From Thiofaba sp049322715 (GTDB taxonomy: Bacteria > Pseudomonadota > Gammaproteobacteria > Halothiobacillales > Halothiobacillaceae): a stretch of DNA of 64,000 nucleotides. The notes beneath the pieces are model-generated. The model ran no database searches. It saw only the letters and a program-made list of their open reading frames with translations, and had not been told where the DNA came from. The stretch's first letter is position 1. Each line of letters opens with the position of its first letter. Of the stretch, positions 17,179-24,868 are shown piece by piece. Position numbers and translations under genes: made by a program. Location of the stretch: positions 8,089 to 72,088 of the forward strand of contig JBMOQP010000031.1 of the NCBI GenBank assembly GCA_049322715.1. Reading direction: 5' to 3'.

Positions 17179-19611
17179 TCAGTCGCGCGGTAGCGCGGGG
17201 GCCAGCACCTCGCGCTGGCCGTTGGCCTGAAGGGGCCCGACCACGCCGGCACGCTCCATGTCCTCCATCAGCCGCGCCGAGCGGTTGTAACCGATCTTGA
17301 GGCGGCGCTGCACGTAGGAGATGGAGGCCTTGCGCGATTCGAGCACGATGGCGACCGCCTGGTCGTAGAGCGGATCGCTCTCACCGCCCTCGCCCTCCCC
17401 ACCCGCCGCGGGCTTCTCACCCGGCAGGGTGACAGACTGCTCCTCCAGCACGCCCTCGATGTAGCGCGGCTCGCCCATCGCCTTGAGCGCCTCGACCACG
17501 GCGTGCACCTCCTGGTCGGAGACGAAGGCGCCGTGTACGCGCATGGGGAGGCCGGTGCCCGGCGGCAGGTAGAGCATGTCGCCGTGGCCCAGCAGGGCTT
17601 CGGCGCCCATCTGGTCGAGGATGGTGCGCGAGTCGATCTTGCTCGAGACCTGGAAGGCAATGCGGGTCGGGATGTTGGCCTTGATGAGGCCGGTAATCAC
17701 GTCCACCGACGGGCGCTGGGTGGCGACGATCAGGTGGATGCCAGCCGCGCGCGCCTTCTGCGCGATGCGCGCGATCAGTTCCTCCACCTTCTTGCCGACC
17801 ACCATGATCATGTCGGCGAACTCGTCGACCACGATCACGATGTACGGCAGGGGCTCGAGTTCGGGCGGAGGAATATCCGGGTCGAGCGCCTCGGCGTGGT
17901 TGTAGAGCGGGTCGCGGATCGGCTGGCCGGACTCGCGTGCCTCGCGCACCTTCTTGTTGAACCCGGCGAGGTTGCGCACGCCGAGCGCCGCCATCAGGCG
18001 GTAACGGCGCTCCATCTCGCCCACCGCCCAGCGCAAGGCGTTGGCCGCCTCCTTCATGTCGGTCACCACCGGCGCAAGCAGGTGGGGTATGCCCTCGTAG
18101 ATGGAGAGTTCGAGCATCTTCGGGTCGATCAGGATCAGGCGCACCTCGTCCGCGGTGGCCTTGAACAGCATCGACAACAGCATGGCGTTCACGCCGACCG
18201 ACTTGCCTGATCCGGTGGTGCCCGCCACCAGCAGGTGCGGCATGCGGGCAAGGTCGGCACAGATCGGTTCGCCGGCGATGTCCTTGCCGAGCGCCAGGGT
18301 TAGCGGCGATGCCGCGTCGCGGTAGGGCTTGGAATTGATGATCTCCGAGAACGCGATCACCTCGCGCTGGGCGTTCGGCACCTCGAGACCTACGGTCGAC
18401 TTGCCCGGAATGACCTCGACCACCCGTACGCTGATCATCGCCAGGCTGCGGGCGAGGTCCTTGGCCAGGTTGCTGATCTGGCTGACCTTCACCCCGGCGG
18501 CGGGCTCCAGCTCGAAGCGGGTGATCACAGGGCCGGGCTGGGCCGCCACCACGCGCGCCTGCACGCCGAACTCCTGCAGGCGCTCCTCGATCAGGCGCGA
18601 CATGGCCTGCAGGGTCTCGACACTGTATCCGCCGACGCGGGGGCGCGGCGGGTCGAGCAGACTGACGTCCGGCAGGGTCTCGCCCGTGGCGCCACGGGTG
18701 GGTGTCGGGCGGGCGCGGCGCGGCTGGGGACGCGGTGCCGGGAAGGCCTCAACCGGCGGGGTCCAGGCGGGCCGGACCTCTGGACTGGAGACCGCCTCGG
18801 CAGCAGCAGGAGACTCCTCCCACGGCAAGGGATCCGCGGGGGGAGCGGGGACATGCCGAGGATCGCCCACGGCAGGTGCAACCGGGGCCGGCGCCAGGGA
18901 CTTGAAGTCAGCGGGAGCCACCCTCGGTTCCGCTCGCGCCAACCAGCGTTCCGGAATCGCCAGCACCCAGCCACCGATCAACTCGAACAGGGCCAGCCAG
19001 GAAAAGCCGCTGAACAGGGTGAAGCCGGAGAACAGCAGGGCGAGCAGGACCACCGTCCCCCCCGCAAGGCCGAGAAGACTGGCCACGCTCACCCCCACCA
19101 TTCGGCCTAACACCCCACCGCCTCCCATCGAGACCTCGGCCTGGGGGCCGAGCAGGTGCAGGGAACACAGTGCGGCGGCCGCGAGCCAGGCCAGCACGAA
19201 ACCGACCGCGCGGACCGCCAGCCACTTGCGCGAAAAAAGTCCGTCCTCGCGGCGACCGCGATAGACCAGCCAGCCCGCCACCAGCAGGCCGACGGGAACC
19301 GCATAGGCGCCGTATCCACCGAGATAGATCAGGAGGTCGGCAAGCCAGGCGCCCAGCCAGCCGCCGAGGTTTAGCGGCTCGCTCGCACTGGAGGCCTGCG
19401 ACCAGCCGGGATCGCGCACGTCATAGGAGGTCAGCGCGAGCAGCAGGAAGATGGCTGCCGCGAGCATCAGGTAGAACAGCCCCTCCCGCAGACTGCGCCC
19501 GAGGTGCACGGTCAGCGTGGTGGATGAGCGCGATGGAGATGGATGGGCCTGTTTCAAACGGCGACGTGCCTTGTGGGCGAATGACTGCGGAAGATTGCCG
19601 GCATTATACAT
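17179..19611 (-). CDS. ftsK: DNA translocase FtsK
   Basis: FtsK anchors at the division septum and pumps DNA to resolve chromosome dimers at dif. From the ATG at 19611 it has 810 residues: four to five N-terminal membrane helices (about 50-205), a Pro-rich linker (about 240-330) and the motor. The motor contains Walker A AGTTGSGKSVGVNAM, Walker B IVIVVDEFADM and ATQRPSVDVITG. A C-terminal winged-helix gamma domain follows (SISYVQRRLKIGYNRSARLM). The linker is short compared with E. coli (1329 residues) but normal for many proteobacteria. A TATAAT sequence overlaps codons 2-4, so the true start may be the in-frame TTG at 19557. Confidence 0.93.
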   Translation of the reverse strand: MYNAGNLPQSFAHKARRRLKQAHPSPSRSSTTLTVHLGRSLREGLFYLMLAAAIFLLLALTSYDVRDPGWSQASSASEPLNLGGWLGAWLADLLIYLGGYGAYAVPVGLLVAGWLVYRGRREDGLFSRKWLAVRAVGFVLAWLAAAALCSLHLLGPQAEVSMGGGGVLGRMVGVSVASLLGLAGGTVVLLALLFSGFTLFSGFSWLALFELIGGWVLAIPERWLARAEPRVAPADFKSLAPAPVAPAVGDPRHVPAPPADPLPWEESPAAAEAVSSPEVRPAWTPPVEAFPAPRPQPRRARPTPTRGATGETLPDVSLLDPPRPRVGGYSVETLQAMSRLIEERLQEFGVQARVVAAQPGPVITRFELEPAAGVKVSQISNLAKDLARSLAMISVRVVEVIPGKSTVGLEVPNAQREVIAFSEIINSKPYRDAASPLTLALGKDIAGEPICADLARMPHLLVAGTTGSGKSVGVNAMLLSMLFKATADEVRLILIDPKMLELSIYEGIPHLLAPVVTDMKEAANALRWAVGEMERRYRLMAALGVRNLAGFNKKVREARESGQPIRDPLYNHAEALDPDIPPPELEPLPYIVIVVDEFADMIMVVGKKVEELIARIAQKARAAGIHLIVATQRPSVDVITGLIKANIPTRIAFQVSSKIDSRTILDQMGAEALLGHGDMLYLPPGTGLPMRVHGAFVSDQEVHAVVEALKAMGEPRYIEGVLEEQSVTLPGEKPAAGGEGEGGESDPLYDQAVAIVLESRKASISYVQRRLKIGYNRSARLMEDMERAGVVGPLQANGQREVLAPALPRD
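19603..19608 (-). promoter_or_regulatory. Possible -10 box for ftsK
   Basis: A perfect TATAAT lies on the minus strand immediately inside the longest plausible ftsK frame. No good -35 box is present 16-18 bp upstream. If used, transcription would start near 19596 and translation at a downstream codon such as TTG 19557. It sits about 95 bp from the oppositely oriented pal promoter. Confidence 0.4.
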
Positions 19612-19679
19612 CACCCCCAAAGGGCACCTGAGCCGCCCGGGGACGGGGCATTCCCGTCCATGAACCGTCGGCGGGGGCA

Positions 19680-19707
19680 TTCAAAGCGCGTGAAATACCT
19701 ATATAAT
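19680..19707 (+). promoter_or_regulatory. Sigma-70-type promoter for pal
   Basis: TTCAAA (4 of 6 bases of the -35 consensus) and a perfect TATAAT are separated by 16 bp. The predicted start site lies about 75 bp before the pal ATG, and no other gene intervenes. With the downstream terminator this makes pal a single-gene transcription unit. Confidence 0.65.
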
Positions 19708-19790
19708 CCTGCACCTAATTCGGCCGGACCACCGGCCAGCGTCAACGGCTTTCCCTTAACCCCCTCCTATCGAGACCTGGTATCTCAAAC

Positions 19791-20297
19791 ATGAACAAGC
19801 TGAAACTTTCCGTCGCCCTGCTGGCCGCCCTGACCGTGGCCGCCTGTAGCTCCACTCCGGAGAAAGAAGCCGGCGCCGAAGGCGCCATGAACGGTGCTTC
19901 CACCGCCGGCATCGGCGCAGGCGGCTATGACGAGAGCGCCCTGTACGCCGGCAAGCCGGCCCAGGCCAGTTCCGTGGTCTATTTCGACTACGACAGCTTC
20001 GCCGTCGGCGAGAAATACCGCGTGATGCTGCGCGAGCACGCCGCCTTCCTGGCTGGCAACCCGAAGCGCCAGGTCACCGTCGAGGCCCACGCCGACGAGC
20101 GCGGCAGCGCCGAGTACAACATCGCCCTGAGCGAGAAGCGCGGCAACGCCGTGCGCGACATGCTGGTACTGCAGGGTGCCGCCGCCGAGCAGATCTCCGT
20201 GGTCGCCTATGGCGAGGAGAAGCCGGCCGCCGATGGCCACAACGAAGCCGCCTACAGCCAGAACCGCCGCGCCGAGCTGGTCTACGGCAGCCGCTGA
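19791..20297 (+). CDS. pal: Peptidoglycan-associated lipoprotein Pal
   Basis: Pal tethers the outer membrane to peptidoglycan and works with the Tol proteins in cell constriction. The 168 residues have a lipoprotein signal with lipobox LTVAAC-S (Cys at about 19), a short flexible linker, and an OmpA-type domain. The OmpA domain carries VVYFDYDSFAV, the peptidoglycan-binding HADERGSAEYNIALSEKR (Asp and Arg contacts) and NRRAELVY at the end, closely matching E. coli Pal. Unusually, it is not next to tolB or cpoB; it stands alone between ftsK and tadA with its own promoter and terminator. Confidence 0.88.
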   Translation: MNKLKLSVALLAALTVAACSSTPEKEAGAEGAMNGASTAGIGAGGYDESALYAGKPAQASSVVYFDYDSFAVGEKYRVMLREHAAFLAGNPKRQVTVEAHADERGSAEYNIALSEKRGNAVRDMLVLQGAAAEQISVVAYGEEKPAADGHNEAAYSQNRRAELVYGSR

Positions 20298-20335
20298 TCG
20301 AAACGCGAGGTGGGGCGCACGGCCCCGCCACGACA

Positions 20336-20367
20336 GGAAAAGGCCCACGCTTGCGTGGGCCTTTTTA
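20336..20367 (+). terminator. Rho-independent terminator after pal
   Basis: AAGGCCCACGC and GCGTGGGCCTT pair perfectly around a TT loop, followed by a T run (CTTTTTATTG). The mirrored A run on the other side means it may also act, more weakly, for the convergent tadA transcript that ends 12 bp away. Confidence 0.9.
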
Positions 20368-20378
20368 TTGACCGCAGG

Positions 20379-20846
20379 TCAACCTTTGCTGCGGGACTGC
20401 GCGCGGCGCAGACGGAAGAAGTCGCGCAGCATGCCCGCCGCGGGCTCGGCGAGCACGCCGCCATCGACGCCCAGGTGGTGGTTGTGGCTGGGATGATGGG
20501 CAAGGTCGATCGCCCCGCCGCAGGCCCCCGTCTTGGGATCGTGCGCCCCGAACACCACCCGTTCCACCCGCGCATGGATCATCGCCCCCACGCACATCGG
20601 ACAGGGCTCGAGGGTGACATAGAGGGTGGTGCCGGGCAGGCGGTAGTTGCCCAGCCGTTCGGCGGCGTCGCGCAGGGCATTGATCTCGGCATGCGCCGTC
20701 GGATCATTGGCGCCGATGGGGCGGTTCCAGCCCTCCCCCACCAGCAGGCCGTCCTTGACCAGCACCGCGCCGACCGGGACCTCGCCCTCGGCCTCCGCAC
20801 GCCGGGCCCGCTCCAGAGCCTGCTCCATCCAGTAGGTGTCGGACAC
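20379..20846 (-). CDS. tadA: tRNA-specific adenosine deaminase TadA
   Basis: TadA converts A34 to inosine in the anticodon of tRNA-Arg(ACG), an essential activity. The 155 residues show the zinc deaminase motifs HAEINAL (His ligand and proton-shuttling Glu) and PCPMCVGAM (two Cys ligands), plus VPVGAVLVKDG and GACGG as in characterised TadA. Length matches the family. It lies 24 bp after guaA on the same strand and is probably part of a guaB-guaA-tadA unit, as in many Gammaproteobacteria. Confidence 0.95.
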   Translation of the reverse strand: MSDTYWMEQALERARRAEAEGEVPVGAVLVKDGLLVGEGWNRPIGANDPTAHAEINALRDAAERLGNYRLPGTTLYVTLEPCPMCVGAMIHARVERVVFGAHDPKTGACGGAIDLAHHPSHNHHLGVDGGVLAEPAAGMLRDFFRLRRAQSRSKG

Positions 20847-20870
20847 GTCAGACCTGCAGCCGGATGGGGA

Positions 20871-22448
20871 TCACTCCCATTCGATGGTGCCGGGCGGCTT
20901 GCCGGTGATGTCGTAGACCACGCGCGAGATGCCGCGCGTCTCATTCACGATGCGACGGCAAACATGGTCGAGGAACTCGTAGGGCAGGTGTGCCCAGCGG
21001 GCAGTCATGAAGTCGATGGTTTCCACCGCGCGCAGGGCGACGACATAGTCGTAGCGACGACCATCACCCATCACACCCACCGAGCGCACGGGCAGGAACA
21101 CGGCGAAGGCCTGAGAGGTCTTGTCGTACAGGTCATGCTTGCGCAACTCCTCGATGAAGATGTCATCCGCCTGGCGCAGCAGGTCGGCATACTCCTTCTT
21201 CACCTCGCCGAGAATGCGCACGCCAAGCCCCGGCCCCGGGAACGGGTGGCGGTAAACCATCTCGTACGGCAGCCCCAGCTCCAGGCCCAGCTTGCGCACC
21301 TCGTCCTTGAACAGCTCGCGCAGCGGCTCGAGCAGCTTGAGGCGCATGTGCGCCGGGAGGCCGCCAACGTTGTGGTGCGACTTGATGACGTGCGCCTTGC
21401 CTGTCTTGCTGCCGGCGGACTCGATCACGTCCGGGTAGATGGTGCCCTGCGCCAGCCATTTGGCACTGGTCAGCTTGTTGGATTCCTCCTCGAAGATCTC
21501 GACAAACACGCGACCGATGATCTTGCGCTTGTCCTCCGGGTCCGAGACGCCGGCAAGCTCCCCGAGGAAGCGCTGCTCCGCGTCGACGCGGAGCACGCGG
21601 ATGCCCATGTGCCTGGCGAAGGTGGCCATGACCTGGTCGCCCTCGTGCAGGCGCAGCAGGCCGTTGTCGACGAACACGCAAGTGAGCTGGTCGCCGATGG
21701 CCTTGTGCAGCAGGGCCGCGACCACGGAGGAGTCCACCCCACCGGAGAGACCGAGGATCACCTCATCGGAGCCGACCTGCTCGCGGATGTGGCGGATGCT
21801 GTCCTCGATGATGTTGGCCGAGGTCCACAGGGCCTCGCAGCCGCAGATCTCGAGCACGAACCGGCGCAGGATGCGGTCACCCTGGCGGGTGTGAGTGACC
21901 TCCGGGTGGAACTGCACGCCGTAGAAATGACGGGCCTCGTCCGCCATGCCGGCGATCGGTGCCCCCTCGGAACTGGCCATAAGCTTGAAGCCTTCCGGCA
22001 TCTCGACCACGCGGTCGCCGTGGCTCATCCACACGTCGAGCAGCCCCCACCCCTCTTCGGTGGTGTGGTCCTCGATGTCCTTCAGCAGCGCCGTGTGGCC
22101 GCGGGCGCGCACCTGGGCATAGCCGAACTCCTGGTGGTGGTGGGTCTCCACCCGGCCGCCGAGTTGGGCCGCCATGGTCTGCATGCCGTAGCAGATGCCC
22201 AGCACCGGCACGCCGAGCTGGAACACGACCTCGGGGGCGCGCGGAGGGTTTTCCGCCGTCACCGACTCCGGCCCGCCGGAGAGGATGACGCCCTTCGGCG
22301 CGAAGGCGCGAATGGCGGCTTCATCCATGTCCCACGGATGGAGCTCGCAGTACACGCCGGCCTCGCGCACCCGGCGGGCGATGAGCTGGGTGTACTGCGA
22401 GCCGAAGTCGAGGATCAGGATGCGGTCGGAGTGGATGTCGTGCTGCAT
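20871..22448 (-). CDS. guaA: GMP synthase (glutamine-hydrolysing) GuaA
   Basis: GuaA converts XMP to GMP using ATP and glutamine. The 525 residues comprise a class I amidotransferase domain (about 8-200; nucleophile in VLGICYGMQTMA, then GVQFHPEVTHT with the catalytic His and Glu). The PP-loop ATPase follows (LSGGVDSSVVAALLHKA), and a dimerisation domain ends in the expected GTIEWE. The gene follows guaB after 142 bp containing two hairpins that may attenuate read-through. Confidence 0.98.
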   Translation of the reverse strand: MQHDIHSDRILILDFGSQYTQLIARRVREAGVYCELHPWDMDEAAIRAFAPKGVILSGGPESVTAENPPRAPEVVFQLGVPVLGICYGMQTMAAQLGGRVETHHHQEFGYAQVRARGHTALLKDIEDHTTEEGWGLLDVWMSHGDRVVEMPEGFKLMASSEGAPIAGMADEARHFYGVQFHPEVTHTRQGDRILRRFVLEICGCEALWTSANIIEDSIRHIREQVGSDEVILGLSGGVDSSVVAALLHKAIGDQLTCVFVDNGLLRLHEGDQVMATFARHMGIRVLRVDAEQRFLGELAGVSDPEDKRKIIGRVFVEIFEEESNKLTSAKWLAQGTIYPDVIESAGSKTGKAHVIKSHHNVGGLPAHMRLKLLEPLRELFKDEVRKLGLELGLPYEMVYRHPFPGPGLGVRILGEVKKEYADLLRQADDIFIEELRKHDLYDKTSQAFAVFLPVRSVGVMGDGRRYDYVVALRAVETIDFMTARWAHLPYEFLDHVCRRIVNETRGISRVVYDITGKPPGTIEWE

Positions 22449-22479
22449 GGTCGACTCAATTCAAAAAAGCAAAATACCA

Positions 22480-22524
22480 CCGATTCGTATGGAACGAATC
22501 GGGGCTCGTCGCATGACGAGCCCC
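22480..22524. repeat. Paired hairpins in the guaB-guaA gap, member of the dispersed hairpin family
   Basis: The first inverted repeat is CCGATTCGT / ACGAATCGG (9-bp stem, 5-base loop). The second is GGGGCTCGTC / GACGAGCCCC around GCAT; the two share the bases GG at 22501-22502. Read on the minus strand, the segment AGCCCCGATTCGTTCC matches the copy near 24238-24253. On that strand it is followed by a T-rich stretch (TATTTTGCTTTTTT), so it could work as a terminator or attenuator between guaB and guaA. Confidence 0.7.
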
Positions 22525-22590
22525 TGAAAGGGTGAGCCCCATGGGCGGGACGAACCGGCGGATGCCGGGCGAGGTCGCGCGAAGGCCGGA

Positions 22591-24051
22591 TCAGTCGATC
22601 CGGTAGTTCGGTGCTTCCTTGGTGATCTGCACGTCGTGCACGTGGCTCTCGCGCATGCCGGCCGAGGTCACGCGCACGAACGAGGGCTTCCGGCGCAACT
22701 CTTCGATGTCGGCACAGCCGACGTAGCCCATGCCGGAGCGCAGGCCACCCATCAGCTGGTGCACGATGGCGGACATCGGCCCCTTGTACGGCACGCGGCC
22801 CTCGATGCCCTCCGGCACCAGCTTGTCGGCCGCCTTGTCGCCCTGGAAGTAGCGATCGGAGGAGCCCTGCTGCATCGCGCCGATCGAACCCATGCCGCGG
22901 TAGGCCTTGTAGGAGCGCCCCTGGTAAAGCTCGACCTCGCCCGGCGCCTCCTCGGTGCCGGCGAACATGCCGCCGACCATCACGCAGTTGGCGCCGGCCA
23001 CGATGGCCTTGACCAGGTCCCCGGAGAAGCGGATGCCACCATCGGCGATCATCGGCACACCGGTGCCTTCCAGGGCCTTGGCGACGTTGGAGATGGCGGT
23101 GATCTGCGGCACTCCCACGCCCGCCACGATGCGAGTGGTGCAGATGGAGCCCGGGCCGATGCCGACCTTGACCGCATCCGCGCCAGCCTTGACCAGATCC
23201 AGAGCGGCCTCGCCGGTGGCGATGTTCCCGCCGATCACCTGGACCTGTGGATAGGTCTGCTTGATCCAGCGCACGCGGTCAAGCACGCCCTGCGAATGAC
23301 CGTGCGCGGTGTCGACCACGATCAGGTCCACGCCGGCCTCGACCAGCGCGGCGACACGCGCCTCGGTGTCGCCACCGGTGCCAACCGCCGCACCGACGCG
23401 CAGGCTGCCCAGCGCATCCTTACAGGCGTTGGGGAAGTCGGTCGATTTCTGGATGTCCTTGACGGTAATCATGCCGCGCAGGTGGAAGGCATCATTGACC
23501 ACCAGGATCTTCTCGATACGGTGCTTGTGCAGCAGCGCAAGGACCTCGTCACGGCTGGCGCCCTCCTGCACGGTGACAAGCTGGTCACGGCCGGTCATCA
23601 CGGTACTGACCGGGGCGTCGAGCTGGGTCTCGAAACGCAGGTCGCGATGGGTGACGATGCCGACCAGGTTCACGCCATCCACCACCGGGAAGCCGGAGAT
23701 GTTGTGCAGGCGCGCCATGTTGTTCACTTCGCGGATGGTGGTCGCCGGGGTGACGGTGATCGGATCCTTGATCACGCCGCTCTCGTATTTCTTGACCTGG
23801 CGCACATGACGGGCCTGCTGCTCGGGCGTCATGTTCTTGTGGATGATGCCGATGCCGCCTTCCTGGGCCAGGGCGATGGCCAGACGGGCCTCGGTGACGG
23901 TGTCCATGGCCGCGGACACCAGCGGGATGTTCAGGGTGATGTTGCGCGTGATGCGCGTGGCGAGGGAGACGTCGCGCGGCAGGACGATGGAGTGTGCCGG
24001 GACGAGAAGAACGTCGTCGAAGGTCAGGCCTTCTTCGAGAATGCGCACCAT
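22591..24051 (-). CDS. guaB: IMP dehydrogenase GuaB
   Basis: GuaB oxidises IMP to XMP with NAD, the rate-limiting step of GMP synthesis. From the ATG at 24051 the product has 486 residues, the family norm, beginning VRILEEGLTFDDVLLVPAHS. It has the TIM-barrel catalytic loop GPGSICTTRIVAGVGVPQ with the nucleophilic Cys, the flap GMGSIGAMQQGS, and two CBS domains inserted at about 95-205 (for example ISGFPVVDG). I set aside an 11-codon upstream extension because MVRI is the conserved start and GGAAAG precedes it. Confidence 0.98.
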   Translation of the reverse strand: MVRILEEGLTFDDVLLVPAHSIVLPRDVSLATRITRNITLNIPLVSAAMDTVTEARLAIALAQEGGIGIIHKNMTPEQQARHVRQVKKYESGVIKDPITVTPATTIREVNNMARLHNISGFPVVDGVNLVGIVTHRDLRFETQLDAPVSTVMTGRDQLVTVQEGASRDEVLALLHKHRIEKILVVNDAFHLRGMITVKDIQKSTDFPNACKDALGSLRVGAAVGTGGDTEARVAALVEAGVDLIVVDTAHGHSQGVLDRVRWIKQTYPQVQVIGGNIATGEAALDLVKAGADAVKVGIGPGSICTTRIVAGVGVPQITAISNVAKALEGTGVPMIADGGIRFSGDLVKAIVAGANCVMVGGMFAGTEEAPGEVELYQGRSYKAYRGMGSIGAMQQGSSDRYFQGDKAADKLVPEGIEGRVPYKGPMSAIVHQLMGGLRSGMGYVGCADIEELRRKPSFVRVTSAGMRESHVHDVQITKEAPNYRID

Positions 24052-24129
24052 AAGAGGGACTTTCCGCAATAAAAATTTTTGCAATTATAGGGTTTGCACC
24101 ATTCCCGGTAAACTCGACCGCGTCAAGGA

Positions 24130-24275
24130 CCAGGAGGATTCCCGGCCGAGGCCCTCCGGGCAGGCGCGAATTCCTCGGCGGTGCTGCCACCGCAACTGGG
24201 CGGATGCCGACCTTCCTTGGCCGGCCCCCTTCGGGCAAGCCCCGATTTGTTCCTGACGAATCGGTCATGACCGGG
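24130..24275. repeat. Hairpin-rich dispersed repeat in the guaB upstream region
   Basis: The 310 bp between guaB and the next gene are mostly this element. Two hairpins are clear: GCCGACC / GGCCGGC around TTCCTT (24206-24225, one G-T pair) and CCGATTTGT / ACGAATCGG (24242-24264). Both have close counterparts inside flgJ, in the same order and orientation, and the second also lies between guaB and guaA. Further GC-rich inverted segments continue to the left. The guaB promoter should also lie in this interval, but I could not place it. Confidence 0.65.
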
Positions 24276-24361
24276 ATGACGCCGAGTCATGAGAGGCTCA
24301 TCCAGAACACGGCCTTAGACAGACTACAAGACCAAGGCCCCACGGCCACCACGAGGAAAAG

Positions 24362-24688
24362 ATGACCATGAAGTTCAACGCCCTGCTCAAGACCCTCGCC
24401 GTCGCCGGCTCCTTCGCCCTCCTGACCGCCTGTGCAAACGGCCCGGCCGCTTCCGACAGCGCCGAGTACGAGAACGCGATGAAGGCGGCCAAGGCATCCC
24501 TGGCCGAGGCCAAGAAGGCCAACAACGTATGGGGCAAGACCGAGGATCACATGAAGGCCGCCGAGAAGGCCGCCTCCGAGGGCAAGTACGACGAAGCCAC
24601 CAAGCTGGCCAAGCGCGTCAAGTTCGAGGCCGACCTCGCCGTCAAGCAGGCCAGCGAGCAGAAGAACGCCGGTCCGAGCAAGAACTGA
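24362..24688 (+). CDS. Small lipoprotein, SoxXA-binding-like (DUF4398-type)
   Basis: The 108 residues have a lipoprotein signal with lipobox LLTAC-A (Cys at about 25). A short helical, Ala- and Lys-rich domain follows: SAEYENAMKAAKASLAEAKK, then VWGKTEDHMKAAEKAASEG and DEATKLAKRVKFEADLAVKQ. This two-helix pattern is that of small periplasmic proteins described as SoxXA-binding (SoxK) in sulfur oxidisers, and of DUF4398 proteins more widely. No sox genes are visible here, so a role in thiosulfate oxidation is only a possibility. GAGG precedes the first ATG by 5 bases; a second ATG two codons later is also possible. A terminator follows. Confidence 0.6.
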   Translation: MTMKFNALLKTLAVAGSFALLTACANGPAASDSAEYENAMKAAKASLAEAKKANNVWGKTEDHMKAAEKAASEGKYDEATKLAKRVKFEADLAVKQASEQKNAGPSKN

Positions 24689-24713
24689 TCGCGGCCCGAC
24701 TCCGCCTCACTCC

Positions 24714-24745
24714 AGCGCCGGGCCCGTCCCGGCGCTTGTCGTTTC
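24714..24745 (+). terminator. Rho-independent terminator after the small lipoprotein gene
   Basis: GCGCCGGG and CCCGGCGC form an 8-bp stem around CCCGT, followed by TTGTCGTTT. The T run is interrupted but the stem is strong. Confidence 0.65.
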
Positions 24746-24756
24746 AGGGCACGTGA

Positions 24757-24856
24757 NNNNNNNNNNNNNNNNNNNNNNNNNNNNNNNNNNNNNNNNNNNN
24801 NNNNNNNNNNNNNNNNNNNNNNNNNNNNNNNNNNNNNNNNNNNNNNNNNNNNNNNN
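24757..24856. other. Assembly gap, 100 N
   Basis: Exactly 100 N indicates a scaffold gap of unknown true size. It lies just 12 bases before the xseA start, so the xseA promoter and ribosome-binding region are missing. The flanking bases show no shared repeat. In related genomes guaB and xseA are often adjacent and divergent, which suggests the missing piece is short. Confidence 0.95.
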
Positions 24857-24868
24857 TAGACTGGCGGC

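Noticed and set aside
24757..24856. A collapsed repeat at the first gap, as at the second
   Set aside because: The sequences flanking this gap share no obvious terminal identity, so nothing supports a repeat-caused break here.
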